From Bacteroidales bacterium (lineage in GTDB: Bacteria; Bacteroidota; Bacteroidia; Bacteroidales; JAIPAH01): a DNA stretch of 42,735 nucleotides. The DNA lies in NCBI GenBank assembly GCA_021738485.1, contig JAIPBX010000016.1, positions 1 through 42,735 of the forward strand, given 5' to 3'. Below are positions 19,028-27,258 of the stretch, in pieces. Below the pieces are notes generated by a model. That model saw nothing but the letters and a program-made list of their open reading frames with translations. It was not told the origin of the DNA and searched no databases. Position 1 is the first letter of the stretch; the number at the start of each line of letters is the position of its first letter. The translations under genes were made by a program, and so were the position numbers.

Positions 19028-19669
19028 TTATAAATGATAAAATTTTAATGATGTGTCCAAATCAACGAAGTAATCGGCTTTGTCCTTTAACGAAAGCAGC
19101 ACTTGATGCTCCTGCTCCAATTCTTTGAGTCGCCATTCGTCGATAGTTTCATTCTGGCTTCTTTTCTGTTCATCGAGAGTGTCTTCATAGCTAAGCTCTA
19201 TAAATACCCGAAAATCGGCTTCATCAAGAGCTATGGTATATAGACCGTTTAATATCAGCACATCGATTCCTCCGAAATCGGTAGTGAGCTCGTCGAGCTG
19301 TTGGGTAATCACATCCGCATAGGGGATGGTAACCTTTTTATCTTTTTTAAAGGCCTGAATCGTTTCGTTGATTTTTTCCCAGTCATATTCCTCGATACCG
19401 ATTTTTTCCGGTCCATGTTCTCTTCGCCACTGACGTCGCTGGTTTGGTGGGATTTTATAATAGCTGTCCATATTAAGAACTTTGGCTTTTTTGTTCTCCC
19501 CCGCCAACTTTTTACCCAGCAAATGGGCGATCTCCGATTTTCCGGATTCCACTTCGCCCGAGATGGCGATGATGTATTTCTTAAGCGGTTGATTCTCCAG
19601 CTTTTCGTGGTAGATATTTTGTACCGCTTTGATTTGATTTTGATTGATAAATAAAATGTCGCCATGCAT
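19028..19669 (-). CDS. Uridine-kinase-like P-loop kinase, copy 2 (divergent paralog)
   Basis: A 213-residue paralog of the next gene, alignable end to end with shared blocks such as EYDW, VITQQLDEL (VTQQVDKL in copy 1) and LEQEHQVLLSLKD. Walker A is GEVESGKS (38-45). The Walker-B strand reads LILNGLYTI: the acidic residue present in copy 1 is Asn here, and the basic RGKEK segment of copy 1 becomes RSQNE. These changes suggest loss or shift of activity, or a heteromer with copy 1. It is 12 bp after the phosphorylase fusion gene. Substrate unknown. Confidence 0.7.
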   Translation of the reverse strand: MHGDILFINQNQIKAVQNIYHEKLENQPLKKYIIAISGEVESGKSEIAHLLGKKLAGENKKAKVLNMDSYYKIPPNQRRQWRREHGPEKIGIEEYDWEKINETIQAFKKDKKVTIPYADVITQQLDELTTDFGGIDVLILNGLYTIALDEADFRVFIELSYEDTLDEQKRSQNETIDEWRLKELEQEHQVLLSLKDKADYFVDLDTSLKFYHL

Positions 19670-19681
19670 AAGCGCTTGATT

Positions 19682-22600
19682 TTAAATTGTTATGGAAACC
19701 CATTCGTTGTTAGGAAGTTTGTATTCCTCCTCATATACCATAATTGCCGATTCGTTGCCGTGTGGATTTTGCGCTTTAGTCTCAATTTTGTTTTCCTTAA
19801 TTTCAAAATGATAGTCAACACCCTTAAACTTCATGTGGAATGCAATACGCTTCCACCATTCAGGCAAGTTCGGTGCAAGGTGCAAAATTTCGCCGTTGTA
19901 ATTCATTCCTGCATAAGTGGTAAGGGCTATCATTACTGTTCCTGACATCACTCCTACATGTATGCCCTCACCGGTGGTTCCTCCCTGTATATCATTGTAG
20001 TCACTGGCCAGGGCTTCCTGAAACAACTGCCAGCTCAATTCATCGTCACCGGCCATATTGGCCAGCAAAGCATGTACCACGCGGCTCAGCGTGGAGCCAT
20101 GCGTGGTGCGTTTGAGGTAATAATCCAGGTTTTTGGCCAGGTAATCGTCTCCGGGGTTATAGCCCAGCTCCTTTAGAATGTCGGTAACTTCATCTTTATT
20201 AAGGTTATAAAAAGTCATCAACGTATCGGCTTGCTTAGATACTTTATAATCATCCGGGGATTCCCCTTCGGCTTTCAGGATACGGTCCATTCTGTGGATA
20301 TTGTCGTATTTCTTTTTATAGGCTTGCCAGTTGAGTTCTTTCAATTGGAAAAAACCATCATACTGAGCAAGGATATCCTCCTCCATAACGACATTCATAT
20401 TTTGTGCAATATCCTTCCAGCGCTCCAGCTCATCTTCCGTTAGTTTGATTTTTGCTTTGAGCTTTTGGATGCTCTCATCATCCATGATTTCCAGCAATTT
20501 AAAAGCCTTTCGGATGGCCCAAACCGTCATGATGTTGGTATAGGCATTGTCCTCCAGGCCTCCTTCATCCTTGTCGGGATATTTCTCGTGAAATTCATCG
20601 GGTCCCATAACTTTCGGGATATGGTAGCGGGCATCATCGCCGTTGAATTCGGCTTTGCTTGACCAGAAACGGCATATCTCCAGGAACATCTCAGCCCCGT
20701 GGTTTTTGATAAAGTCCAGGTCATTGGTTGTATGGTAATACTGCCAGACGTTGAAGGCAATAGCCAGGGATATGTGTCGCTGGAGGGAGCTGTTGTCCGG
20801 CCCCCATTCGCCTGTTAATGGGTTGAGATGAACCACCTGAGTTTCCTCTCTGCCACTGCTTCCGCTCTGCCAGGGAAACATAGCGCCCTCGTAACCATAT
20901 TCGGCGGCATTTTTCCTCGCTTCATCGAGCCGCCGGTAGCGGTACATCAACAACGAGCGGGCTACATCGGGGAAATGAATAAAATAGAAGGGAAGGATGT
21001 ATAATTCATCCCAAAAGATATGGCCGCGATAGGCTTCTCCGTGCAAACCACGGGCGGTAACGCCGGCGTCAATATTTTTGTTATGAGGTGAGGCGGTAAC
21101 CATAAGATGCGTCATATGCAAGCGTAACAGTTTTTGACTGAAGCGGTCGCCGTCTACAACCACATCCATTTCTTCCCACAGGGCTTGCCAAACCTTCTCG
21201 CTGTCTGCTTTCATCCGGGAATAACCGGGCGCGTTGTCGATCTCCCTGCGCGCAGCGTCTGAGGGGTTGTTGACATTTTTGTCTCTCGACGTAAAGATCG
21301 TTACAGTTTTTTCAACCGTAAGAGGCTTCCCTGCTTCCCCTTGTGCCTCAAAACTTGAATATACCGCTCCTTCACGCTCTTCGTGATGCATTTGCACATG
21401 GAGTTCTTTTTCTCCGTAGAAGGTTTTCAGGTTCGCTGCCTCAGCAATTAATATCCCCGATTGTGTGGTTTCTACTGTTAAAAATTGATTGTTTTTTTCG
21501 CCCTTTTGTGAATGCGGTTTGAGATGCTTTTGGTTAAGGGAGCGATAGCGCTCGACACCGTCGTTTATGATGGCGCCGTTAAGGCCGGTGACAATAGTAA
21601 ATTTACCGCTGTAATTCAAAGGCGTGATGGTGTAGCGCAAACCCGCATGATGAGGATTGTGCATGCTTGCAACCCGTTCGCTTCGGATTCGTGTCTCCCG
21701 CTGCTGAGCGTCCACCACCACCAGGTCTCGGGTCAACACCCCTGTTTTGAAGTGTAAACGGCGCTCAATAGATTTTATGGTCGTTTGGTTGATGTCAAAC
21801 CATTCATTATCATCGATTTTGAAGTTAACCGGCAACCAGTTAGGGCAGTTTACAAAATCTTCATTTTCTATATCGCGGTCGCTAATTCTTGTTTTAAGGC
21901 GATTGTAGATGCCGGCAATGTATGTCCCGGGATAGTTGTAGTCGTTGGCAGAAGTTTCTTCAAAAGCGCCCCGCGTTCCGAAATAACCGTTTCCGACGGT
22001 CAATAAAGCTTCCCGTGTCTTTTCTTTTGCCGGGTCGTAATCATAATACGTGAGAGACCATTGGTCTTTTGGCAATCCGTGTTTGAACCACTGATTGATG
22101 TCTTCAATAGATATTTCATCCATATCGCTAATGACGATATCGGCCCCATGTTTCTTCAGCTCATGGAAGTTTTTTTCGCGGGCTATGCCCAGGACCAGTC
22201 CAAAACGGCCGTTTTTTCCCGCCTGAACGCCTGAAACCGCATCTTCCACAATAACCGTATCTTCATAGGCTACTCCCAGATTATCGCATGCCTGGGTAAA
22301 AATATCGGGTTCGGGTTTGCCTTTCAGGTTTAATTGTGAAGAGACCGTACCATCCACGCGCGTTTCAAAAAGGTGGTCCAATCCCGCTGCTTCCAGCACA
22401 TTTTTACAGTTTTTACTGGAAGAAGCTACCCCGGTTCGGATATTGTTGGCGTGGAGCTCTTTAATGAACGCCGTGGTAGAAGGAAACACTTTAACACCTC
22501 CGCTTTTGAGCGTTTCGTTGAAAGCCCGGTCTTTTCTGTTTCCTAAACCGCAAATAGTTTCTTTCTCCGGATCATCTGATGGATCGCCGTAAGGAATCGA

Positions 22601-22834
22601 GATGCCTCGTGATTCCAGAAAGGAGGCTACTCCTTCGTAGCGAGGTTTGCCATCCACGTAATTCAGGTAATCATGCTGATGTGTAAATTCCTGAAAGGTT
22701 TCATTGTATTTGGCTTTACGTTCTTTGAGATACTCATCGAACATTTTTTTCCAGGCAGCACTGTGAACGGCTGCTGTTTGGGTTATGACGCCATCCAAAT
22801 CGAATATGACGGCTGTGAACGTATTTTTTTCCAT
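19682..22834 (-). CDS. Beta-phosphoglucomutase fused to GH65 disaccharide phosphorylase
   Basis: A 1050-residue two-enzyme fusion without signal peptide. Residues ~1-250 are a HAD-type beta-phosphoglucomutase: FDLDGVIT with Asp12 and Asp14, a helical cap, VASSSKN and VEDAVSGVQAGKNG. The remainder is a GH65 phosphorylase: an N-terminal beta-sandwich, the (alpha/alpha)6 barrel with MGPDEFHEKYPD (general acid Glu747), the phosphate-side motifs THGSTLSRVVHALLA and GGTTGEGIHVGVM, and a short C-terminal domain. GH65 enzymes split maltose, trehalose or kojibiose with phosphate into glucose and beta-glucose 1-phosphate, which the fused mutase turns into glucose 6-phosphate. The neighbouring trehalose-synthase-like enzyme leaves maltose and trehalose both open. 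Third gene of the operon, 18 bp after the sensor kinase gene. Confidence 0.92.
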   Translation of the reverse strand: MEKNTFTAVIFDLDGVITQTAAVHSAAWKKMFDEYLKERKAKYNETFQEFTHQHDYLNYVDGKPRYEGVASFLESRGISIPYGDPSDDPEKETICGLGNRKDRAFNETLKSGGVKVFPSTTAFIKELHANNIRTGVASSSKNCKNVLEAAGLDHLFETRVDGTVSSQLNLKGKPEPDIFTQACDNLGVAYEDTVIVEDAVSGVQAGKNGRFGLVLGIAREKNFHELKKHGADIVISDMDEISIEDINQWFKHGLPKDQWSLTYYDYDPAKEKTREALLTVGNGYFGTRGAFEETSANDYNYPGTYIAGIYNRLKTRISDRDIENEDFVNCPNWLPVNFKIDDNEWFDINQTTIKSIERRLHFKTGVLTRDLVVVDAQQRETRIRSERVASMHNPHHAGLRYTITPLNYSGKFTIVTGLNGAIINDGVERYRSLNQKHLKPHSQKGEKNNQFLTVETTQSGILIAEAANLKTFYGEKELHVQMHHEEREGAVYSSFEAQGEAGKPLTVEKTVTIFTSRDKNVNNPSDAARREIDNAPGYSRMKADSEKVWQALWEEMDVVVDGDRFSQKLLRLHMTHLMVTASPHNKNIDAGVTARGLHGEAYRGHIFWDELYILPFYFIHFPDVARSLLMYRYRRLDEARKNAAEYGYEGAMFPWQSGSSGREETQVVHLNPLTGEWGPDNSSLQRHISLAIAFNVWQYYHTTNDLDFIKNHGAEMFLEICRFWSSKAEFNGDDARYHIPKVMGPDEFHEKYPDKDEGGLEDNAYTNIMTVWAIRKAFKLLEIMDDESIQKLKAKIKLTEDELERWKDIAQNMNVVMEEDILAQYDGFFQLKELNWQAYKKKYDNIHRMDRILKAEGESPDDYKVSKQADTLMTFYNLNKDEVTDILKELGYNPGDDYLAKNLDYYLKRTTHGSTLSRVVHALLANMAGDDELSWQLFQEALASDYNDIQGGTTGEGIHVGVMSGTVMIALTTYAGMNYNGEILHLAPNLPEWWKRIAFHMKFKGVDYHFEIKENKIETKAQNPHGNESAIMVYEEEYKLPNNEWVSITI

Positions 22835-22852
22835 AATTACTTTATTTCTGCA

Positions 22853-24082
22853 TCAGTTTTTGTCTACCGGTTTATTAAAAGTGATTTTCAGTTGGAACCC
22901 CTTCGAATTATTTTGAGGACAGGTGATTTTCCCATCCATAGTTTCAATGTATTTGACGACCACAGATTCCGAAGCATCCGGTTTTTTATCATTATCGGGT
23001 TGCGGCTTCTGGTAGATGCCATATAATTTTTTGAAGTTTTGCTCGCGGCTGAGGTTTGAATCATCCTGCAGGATAGCGTATGCTTTTTGCTCATCTTCCC
23101 GGAGATCAATGCTAAGGTGGCCGAAATCGGGCGCATATCTTATAAAATTGTAGATAAGATTTTCGAAGACCAGTTTAGCATGATTTTCATCCAGATGGGC
23201 AAAGGTGTTTTTCTGATTGAAATCCACATGCAGTTCTTTTTTAGAGATAGCATATTCAAAGTTGTCGAGTATCTCTTTGATAAGGGTGGCCAGGTTAATT
23301 GCCGAGAACTTAAGCGTTAGGTTTTTCGTTCGCAAACCGTGAACATCCAGAATTTGATTGACAATATTGTTCATCTTTTTCAATGAATTCTGTAATACCT
23401 CTACAGATTCTTTTTGGTCCGGGGTAAGCTCTTTGTCCTGATTTCCCAGTATGTCAGATACACAGATGCTGCTGGCCAGGGGGTTTTTCAAATCATGAGC
23501 GATGATTTCTATAAGATAGTTTTTTTGATCATTCGCTTGCTGAAGCTTTTCGTTGGCTTTTTCCAGCTCTTTTTTCTGGGCTTTGATGTTTTTGTTTTGG
23601 CTTTCAATTTTTTTCTTCTGATCCTGAATCTTAAGGTAGCTTTGGGAGAGTTTGTTTTCCAGCTCATTCATATACCTCATGCGTTTTATCAATACTTTCA
23701 GGACCCCCTGCATTACATTAATGTCCCGCGCCATCAATTCGTAAAAAACTTCCTGCTCCAGCTTGTAGAGCGTAGCATGTTCCTCGGCGGTTACGGAGGC
23801 AGAGCGGGTTTCATAATCCACCAGCGAATATTCTCCGAACACTTCACCGGGTCCTAGCCGGCCAAGTACGTGCCCGTTATCATGGATGCGCACCTTCCCC
23901 CTAGCAATGATAAAAAGCGCATGACCTTTATCGCCTTTTTTAAATACAGTTTCCTCTTTAAGCACATGCTTTATTTCCAGGTATTTCGCTATTTTTTCAA
24001 GGGCCTCTTCCGCGCTATCGGAAAAGATGCTCACTTGCTTGAGGAAATTTGCCGTATTCTTTATGTCATCATTATTATGCAT
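22853..24082 (-). CDS. Cyclic-nucleotide-binding-domain histidine kinase with degenerate ATPase domain
   Basis: A 409-residue cytoplasmic protein. Residues ~15-125 are a CRP-like cNMP-binding domain with the phosphate-cassette pattern FGEYSLVDYETRSASV. A long coiled coil (about 140-190) leads to a HisKA domain, IEIIAHDLKNPLAS, with His196. The C-terminal ATPase domain keeps an N-box-like FENLIYNFIRYA, but the G1 motif DxGxG is replaced by ILQDDSNLS and no GxGLGL G2 motif is found, so ATP binding is doubtful. It lies between two sugar-enzyme genes (6 and 18 bp gaps) with no response regulator nearby. It may be a sensor scaffold, accept phosphate from another kinase, or signal by an unusual route. 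Confidence 0.82.
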   Translation of the reverse strand: MHNNDDIKNTANFLKQVSIFSDSAEEALEKIAKYLEIKHVLKEETVFKKGDKGHALFIIARGKVRIHDNGHVLGRLGPGEVFGEYSLVDYETRSASVTAEEHATLYKLEQEVFYELMARDINVMQGVLKVLIKRMRYMNELENKLSQSYLKIQDQKKKIESQNKNIKAQKKELEKANEKLQQANDQKNYLIEIIAHDLKNPLASSICVSDILGNQDKELTPDQKESVEVLQNSLKKMNNIVNQILDVHGLRTKNLTLKFSAINLATLIKEILDNFEYAISKKELHVDFNQKNTFAHLDENHAKLVFENLIYNFIRYAPDFGHLSIDLREDEQKAYAILQDDSNLSREQNFKKLYGIYQKPQPDNDKKPDASESVVVKYIETMDGKITCPQNNSKGFQLKITFNKPVDKN

Positions 24083-24088
24083 ACAGCC

Positions 24089-25825
24089 CTAATTTTCTTT
24101 AAGCTCTATCCAGAGATATGCATAAGGGTCCAGCCATAGGTTGCCTTCCCCATCGGTATTGATATCCTGGTCCAGCATATCTTTATTTTCCGTTGTCAGG
24201 TAATTAACGTTAAGATTGGTCATCTGTTGTTTGCCTGATAGATTATGTATAACCACCACCTGCTGTTCATTATGCTCCCGGATAAATGCCAGTATCGAAT
24301 CCATCTTGTTATCTTCACGGTCAAGCACTTCCAGCCAGTCAATGGAGCCACGCCCAAAGACGGTCGACTCTTTGCGTGCCGCCAGCATATTTTTTACAAT
24401 TTGATTGACCTTCGTGTGGAAGCTGTCAGGCTTTTGCAGCTCTTGTTCCCAAAGGCTCCAGTCTATTTCTCCGCGTACCAGGTAGCGGGAATCTTTATAA
24501 CCGGTTTCTTCAGCTTTCTTTTCAAAGTAGTCTTCATCATTAGGTTTTCCAAATTCATCCCCATAATAAACCAAAGGTGTTCCGGGCAGGGTCATCATTA
24601 TGGAATAAGCGAGGCCATACTTTCTTTCATCAAACTCCATCAGCTCGGAGAGCCGGGCAGCCACGCCTTCACCTTCCCTAAAATCCCATTTGGGGTTGCG
24701 GCAATAATGCTCATGAATAATTTTGCGGTCTTCCTCGCTGACCATCTCCAGTGTCAGCTCATCATGTAAGCGAAGGAAGGTAAACCATTGATTTTCCGGT
24801 CTGATTTCCGGAGTTACGTCCGGGGAGAGGACTTTCATAATAGGTTCGGCCTTCCCGACGGCCAGGGCTTTAAAAATTTGCGGCATTAGCGGAAAATGAT
24901 ACCCCCCATGGCATTCATCACCTTTCCCGAAGTATTTTACTACTTCTGTGGGCGGCTGGCAGGCTTCGGCCAGTAATAAAGTGTTGGGCCTCAAATAATC
25001 GGTAACAGCTCTGAAAAATTTAACGATGGAGTGCGTTTGGGGCAGGTTCTCACAGTTGGTACCTTCTTCTTTCCACAGGTAGGGGATGGCATCAGCGCGA
25101 AACCCGTCGACTCCCTGGCTTAACCAGTACATAAGGATTCGGGTCATTTCCAGCAGCACCTGCGGGTTACGGTAGTTCAAATCGGGCTGAAACTCAAAAA
25201 AGCGGTGGAAAAAATACCAGTCACCGTCTTTTTCCCAGTTGCTGTTGACCATCCCTTTGAATAAAAGGCGGGTCTCCGTGTATTTATTTTTGTCCTTGTT
25301 CCAAAGATAGTAATCGCGGTAGGGATTCTGTGGTGATTTCCGCGACTCCCGGAACCATTGGTGCTGGTCTGAGGTGTGGTTCATGGCAACATCGAAGATA
25401 ACCCGCAGATCATACTCATGTGCTTTTTGGAGGAAATGACGAAAACGCTGCTCCCTCTCCTTGTCGGAGGCTTCATCGCTAAGTCCCAGCAGAGAACGCC
25501 GAACGCGATCGTACCGGCTAATATCGAAACCATCATCTTTCATTGGCGACTCAAGGATGGGTAATAGCCATAGGCAATTGACGCCTAAATCGGCCAGGTA
25601 GGGTAGTTTTTCTTCCAGTCCCGCAAAATCCGTATTGAAAAGGTCAACGTACAGGGAATACACAATGGCATCTTTATACCATTTTTCCTTGAGAGAAGCA
25701 ATATCGTTAGCCTTTTTAAACCGTTCCAGTTCATCGATAAAATTTTCCAGGAGCTCTTCCCTGAAGTCGCCAAAAAGGTCCTTCCAGATTGTGGAGAGCT
25801 TTTTGTTCACAGTATGCCTTTTCAT
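24089..25825 (-). CDS. Cytoplasmic GH13 enzyme, trehalose-synthase-like
   Basis: A 578-residue alpha-amylase-family enzyme with no signal peptide. After a helical N-terminal extension of about 45 residues comes WYKDAIVYSLYVDLF and the GH13 barrel: DVAMNHTSD, GVDGFRADAIPY (nucleophile Asp245), LLLAEACQPP (acid/base Glu287) and FLRLHDELTLEM (Asp355). The runs WKEEGTNCENLPQTH, GDECHGGYHFPLMPQIF and HDELTLEMV are close to trehalose synthase (GH13_16), which interconverts maltose and trehalose. An alpha-glucosidase or transglycosylase activity remains possible. First gene of the five-gene operon; its -7 box TATCTTTG is 55 bp upstream and a LacI-type operator lies further up. Confidence 0.87.
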   Translation of the reverse strand: MKRHTVNKKLSTIWKDLFGDFREELLENFIDELERFKKANDIASLKEKWYKDAIVYSLYVDLFNTDFAGLEEKLPYLADLGVNCLWLLPILESPMKDDGFDISRYDRVRRSLLGLSDEASDKEREQRFRHFLQKAHEYDLRVIFDVAMNHTSDQHQWFRESRKSPQNPYRDYYLWNKDKNKYTETRLLFKGMVNSNWEKDGDWYFFHRFFEFQPDLNYRNPQVLLEMTRILMYWLSQGVDGFRADAIPYLWKEEGTNCENLPQTHSIVKFFRAVTDYLRPNTLLLAEACQPPTEVVKYFGKGDECHGGYHFPLMPQIFKALAVGKAEPIMKVLSPDVTPEIRPENQWFTFLRLHDELTLEMVSEEDRKIIHEHYCRNPKWDFREGEGVAARLSELMEFDERKYGLAYSIMMTLPGTPLVYYGDEFGKPNDEDYFEKKAEETGYKDSRYLVRGEIDWSLWEQELQKPDSFHTKVNQIVKNMLAARKESTVFGRGSIDWLEVLDREDNKMDSILAFIREHNEQQVVVIHNLSGKQQMTNLNVNYLTTENKDMLDQDINTDGEGNLWLDPYAYLWIELKEN

Positions 25826-25879
25826 GTGTCGTTTTATTCTTATTTTTATTCATTAATAAAAGTGCTCTGAATCAGCTTT

Positions 25880-25887
25880 CAAAGATA
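25880..25887 (-). promoter_or_regulatory. -7 box of the five-gene GH13/GH65 operon
   Basis: TATCTTTG on the minus strand, identical to the boxes of GAPDH, the transporter and the GH13 lipoprotein gene. No clear -33. The LacI-type operator centre is 113 bp upstream. Confidence 0.6.
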
Positions 25888-25944
25888 ATAAATCTTCATA
25901 CCTTTTGAGGTGTAAGATCAGCAAGAGTTTAAAAGTAATGTATT

Positions 25945-27216
25945 GTGATAGAAAAAGATAAGACAAGGATTTTATATGCTAAAAGCTGTTGCAAACGTTT
26001 GCAGCTGCTGGGTTTATTGGTTATTAGTCAGCTTTTATTTTACACGGGATATACCCAGAACGGGGCAACGTTTTCTTTGCCTGATGGGCAATCGAAAGTG
26101 GAGATACCTTTTGAAAATCATAATAACTTAATCATACTCCAGTTAAAAATAGGCAGACAAATCAATTCCCGGTTTATTCTGGATAGCGGGGCGGAAAATA
26201 CGGTGCTTATCCAAAAAGTAATCGGGGATATCCTTGATTTGGAGTATACCCAGGAATATACCATAGGTGGTGCCGGAACAAAAGACAATATCAAGGCCTA
26301 CCGGGCCAGGGATGTAATCATGAAGATTGAGGGATTGAAGGCCCGGCCAGTCGATATATTCGTATTGGAGGAGGATTACCTTCAGCTACCGCAATATCTT
26401 GGTATCAGAGTGCAGGGGATTCTGGGGCTGGACTTTTTTAAAAACCTGGTAGTTAGAATTGATTATGAAGATAGAAAACTGGTAGTGTATGACCCGGCGA
26501 CTTTTGAAAAGCCCAGAAGATATAAGGGGGTGCCTGTCATAAAGGAAAAAGGGAAGCCCTATTTGAAGGGAAGACTGTGTGTTGAAGATGAGAAATGCCA
26601 AAAGGCTCGTTTTCTGATTGATACCGGAGCCAGCCATGCGATATTAGTGGAGATGAACGAACAGAACCAAATCTCTGTTCCCAGGCAACATATCGAAGGC
26701 TCATTAGGTCGGGGATTGTCGGGGGATATCCCGGGATATATCGGCCGTGTGGATTCCATAAATGTCGGAGGTTTTCAACTGGAAGAAGTGATAACTTCTT
26801 TTACCCGCCGCTATTCTAAGATACAACGAAAAGGCCGCGTAGGAACAATAGGTGGAGAGCTGCTGTCGCGCTTTGATGTTATTATCCACTTAAAAGAAAA
26901 CATGATATATCTCAAGCCCTCCGAAAAATTTGATGAAAAGTTTGAACATAATATGAGTGGGTTACAGTTGATGGCTTTTGGAGAGGACTTGAACCGCTTA
27001 AAAGTGATTTATGTCAGGGATGGTTCGCCCGCGGACAAGGCAGGAGTGAAAGAAGGGGATGAGATACTGAAAATAAATTGGATTTGGGTGAACTGGTACT
27101 CCCTGAGCCATATTTATTCGATATTCAGAAGCCGGCAAAACAGAACTATCCGGCTGAAAATATTGCGCGGGGACGGGAAGAAGCGGGTCAAGTTTGATCT
27201 GAAGAGGATGATATAA
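25945..27216 (+). CDS. Secreted aspartyl protease-like protein with PDZ domain
   Basis: A 423-residue protein. A hydrophobic signal (LLGLLVISQLLFYTGYTQ) predicts export. Two retropepsin-like lobes each carry an active-site motif: FILDSGAENTVL (Asp80) and FLIDTGASHAIL (Asp226), so one chain can form a complete bilobal site. The C-terminus (about 335-423) is a PDZ domain (YVRDGSPADKAGVKEGDEIL). The start is uncertain: GTG 25945 is the longest option and no in-frame ATG exists before the signal; a TTG at 25999 is an alternative inside the operator. The gene is 42 bp upstream of the Cache histidine kinase, so co-transcription is likely. Substrate unknown. Confidence 0.82.
   Translation: MIEKDKTRILYAKSCCKRLQLLGLLVISQLLFYTGYTQNGATFSLPDGQSKVEIPFENHNNLIILQLKIGRQINSRFILDSGAENTVLIQKVIGDILDLEYTQEYTIGGAGTKDNIKAYRARDVIMKIEGLKARPVDIFVLEEDYLQLPQYLGIRVQGILGLDFFKNLVVRIDYEDRKLVVYDPATFEKPRRYKGVPVIKEKGKPYLKGRLCVEDEKCQKARFLIDTGASHAILVEMNEQNQISVPRQHIEGSLGRGLSGDIPGYIGRVDSINVGGFQLEEVITSFTRRYSKIQRKGRVGTIGGELLSRFDVIIHLKENMIYLKPSEKFDEKFEHNMSGLQLMAFGEDLNRLKVIYVRDGSPADKAGVKEGDEILKINWIWVNWYSLSHIYSIFRSRQNRTIRLKILRGDGKKRVKFDLKRMI
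25990..26003. promoter_or_regulatory. LacI-family operator, 14-bp perfect palindrome inside a gene start
   Basis: TGCAAACGTTTGCA is a perfect palindrome. It lies within codons 16-20 of the aspartyl protease gene as called, and about 165 bp upstream of the divergent GH13 operon start, which is the more natural target. If it also binds over the protease gene it would act there as a roadblock. Confidence 0.7.
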
Positions 27217-27258
27217 ATTATTATACCTTTATATTAATCTTAAAAAGTAGAAAGATAT

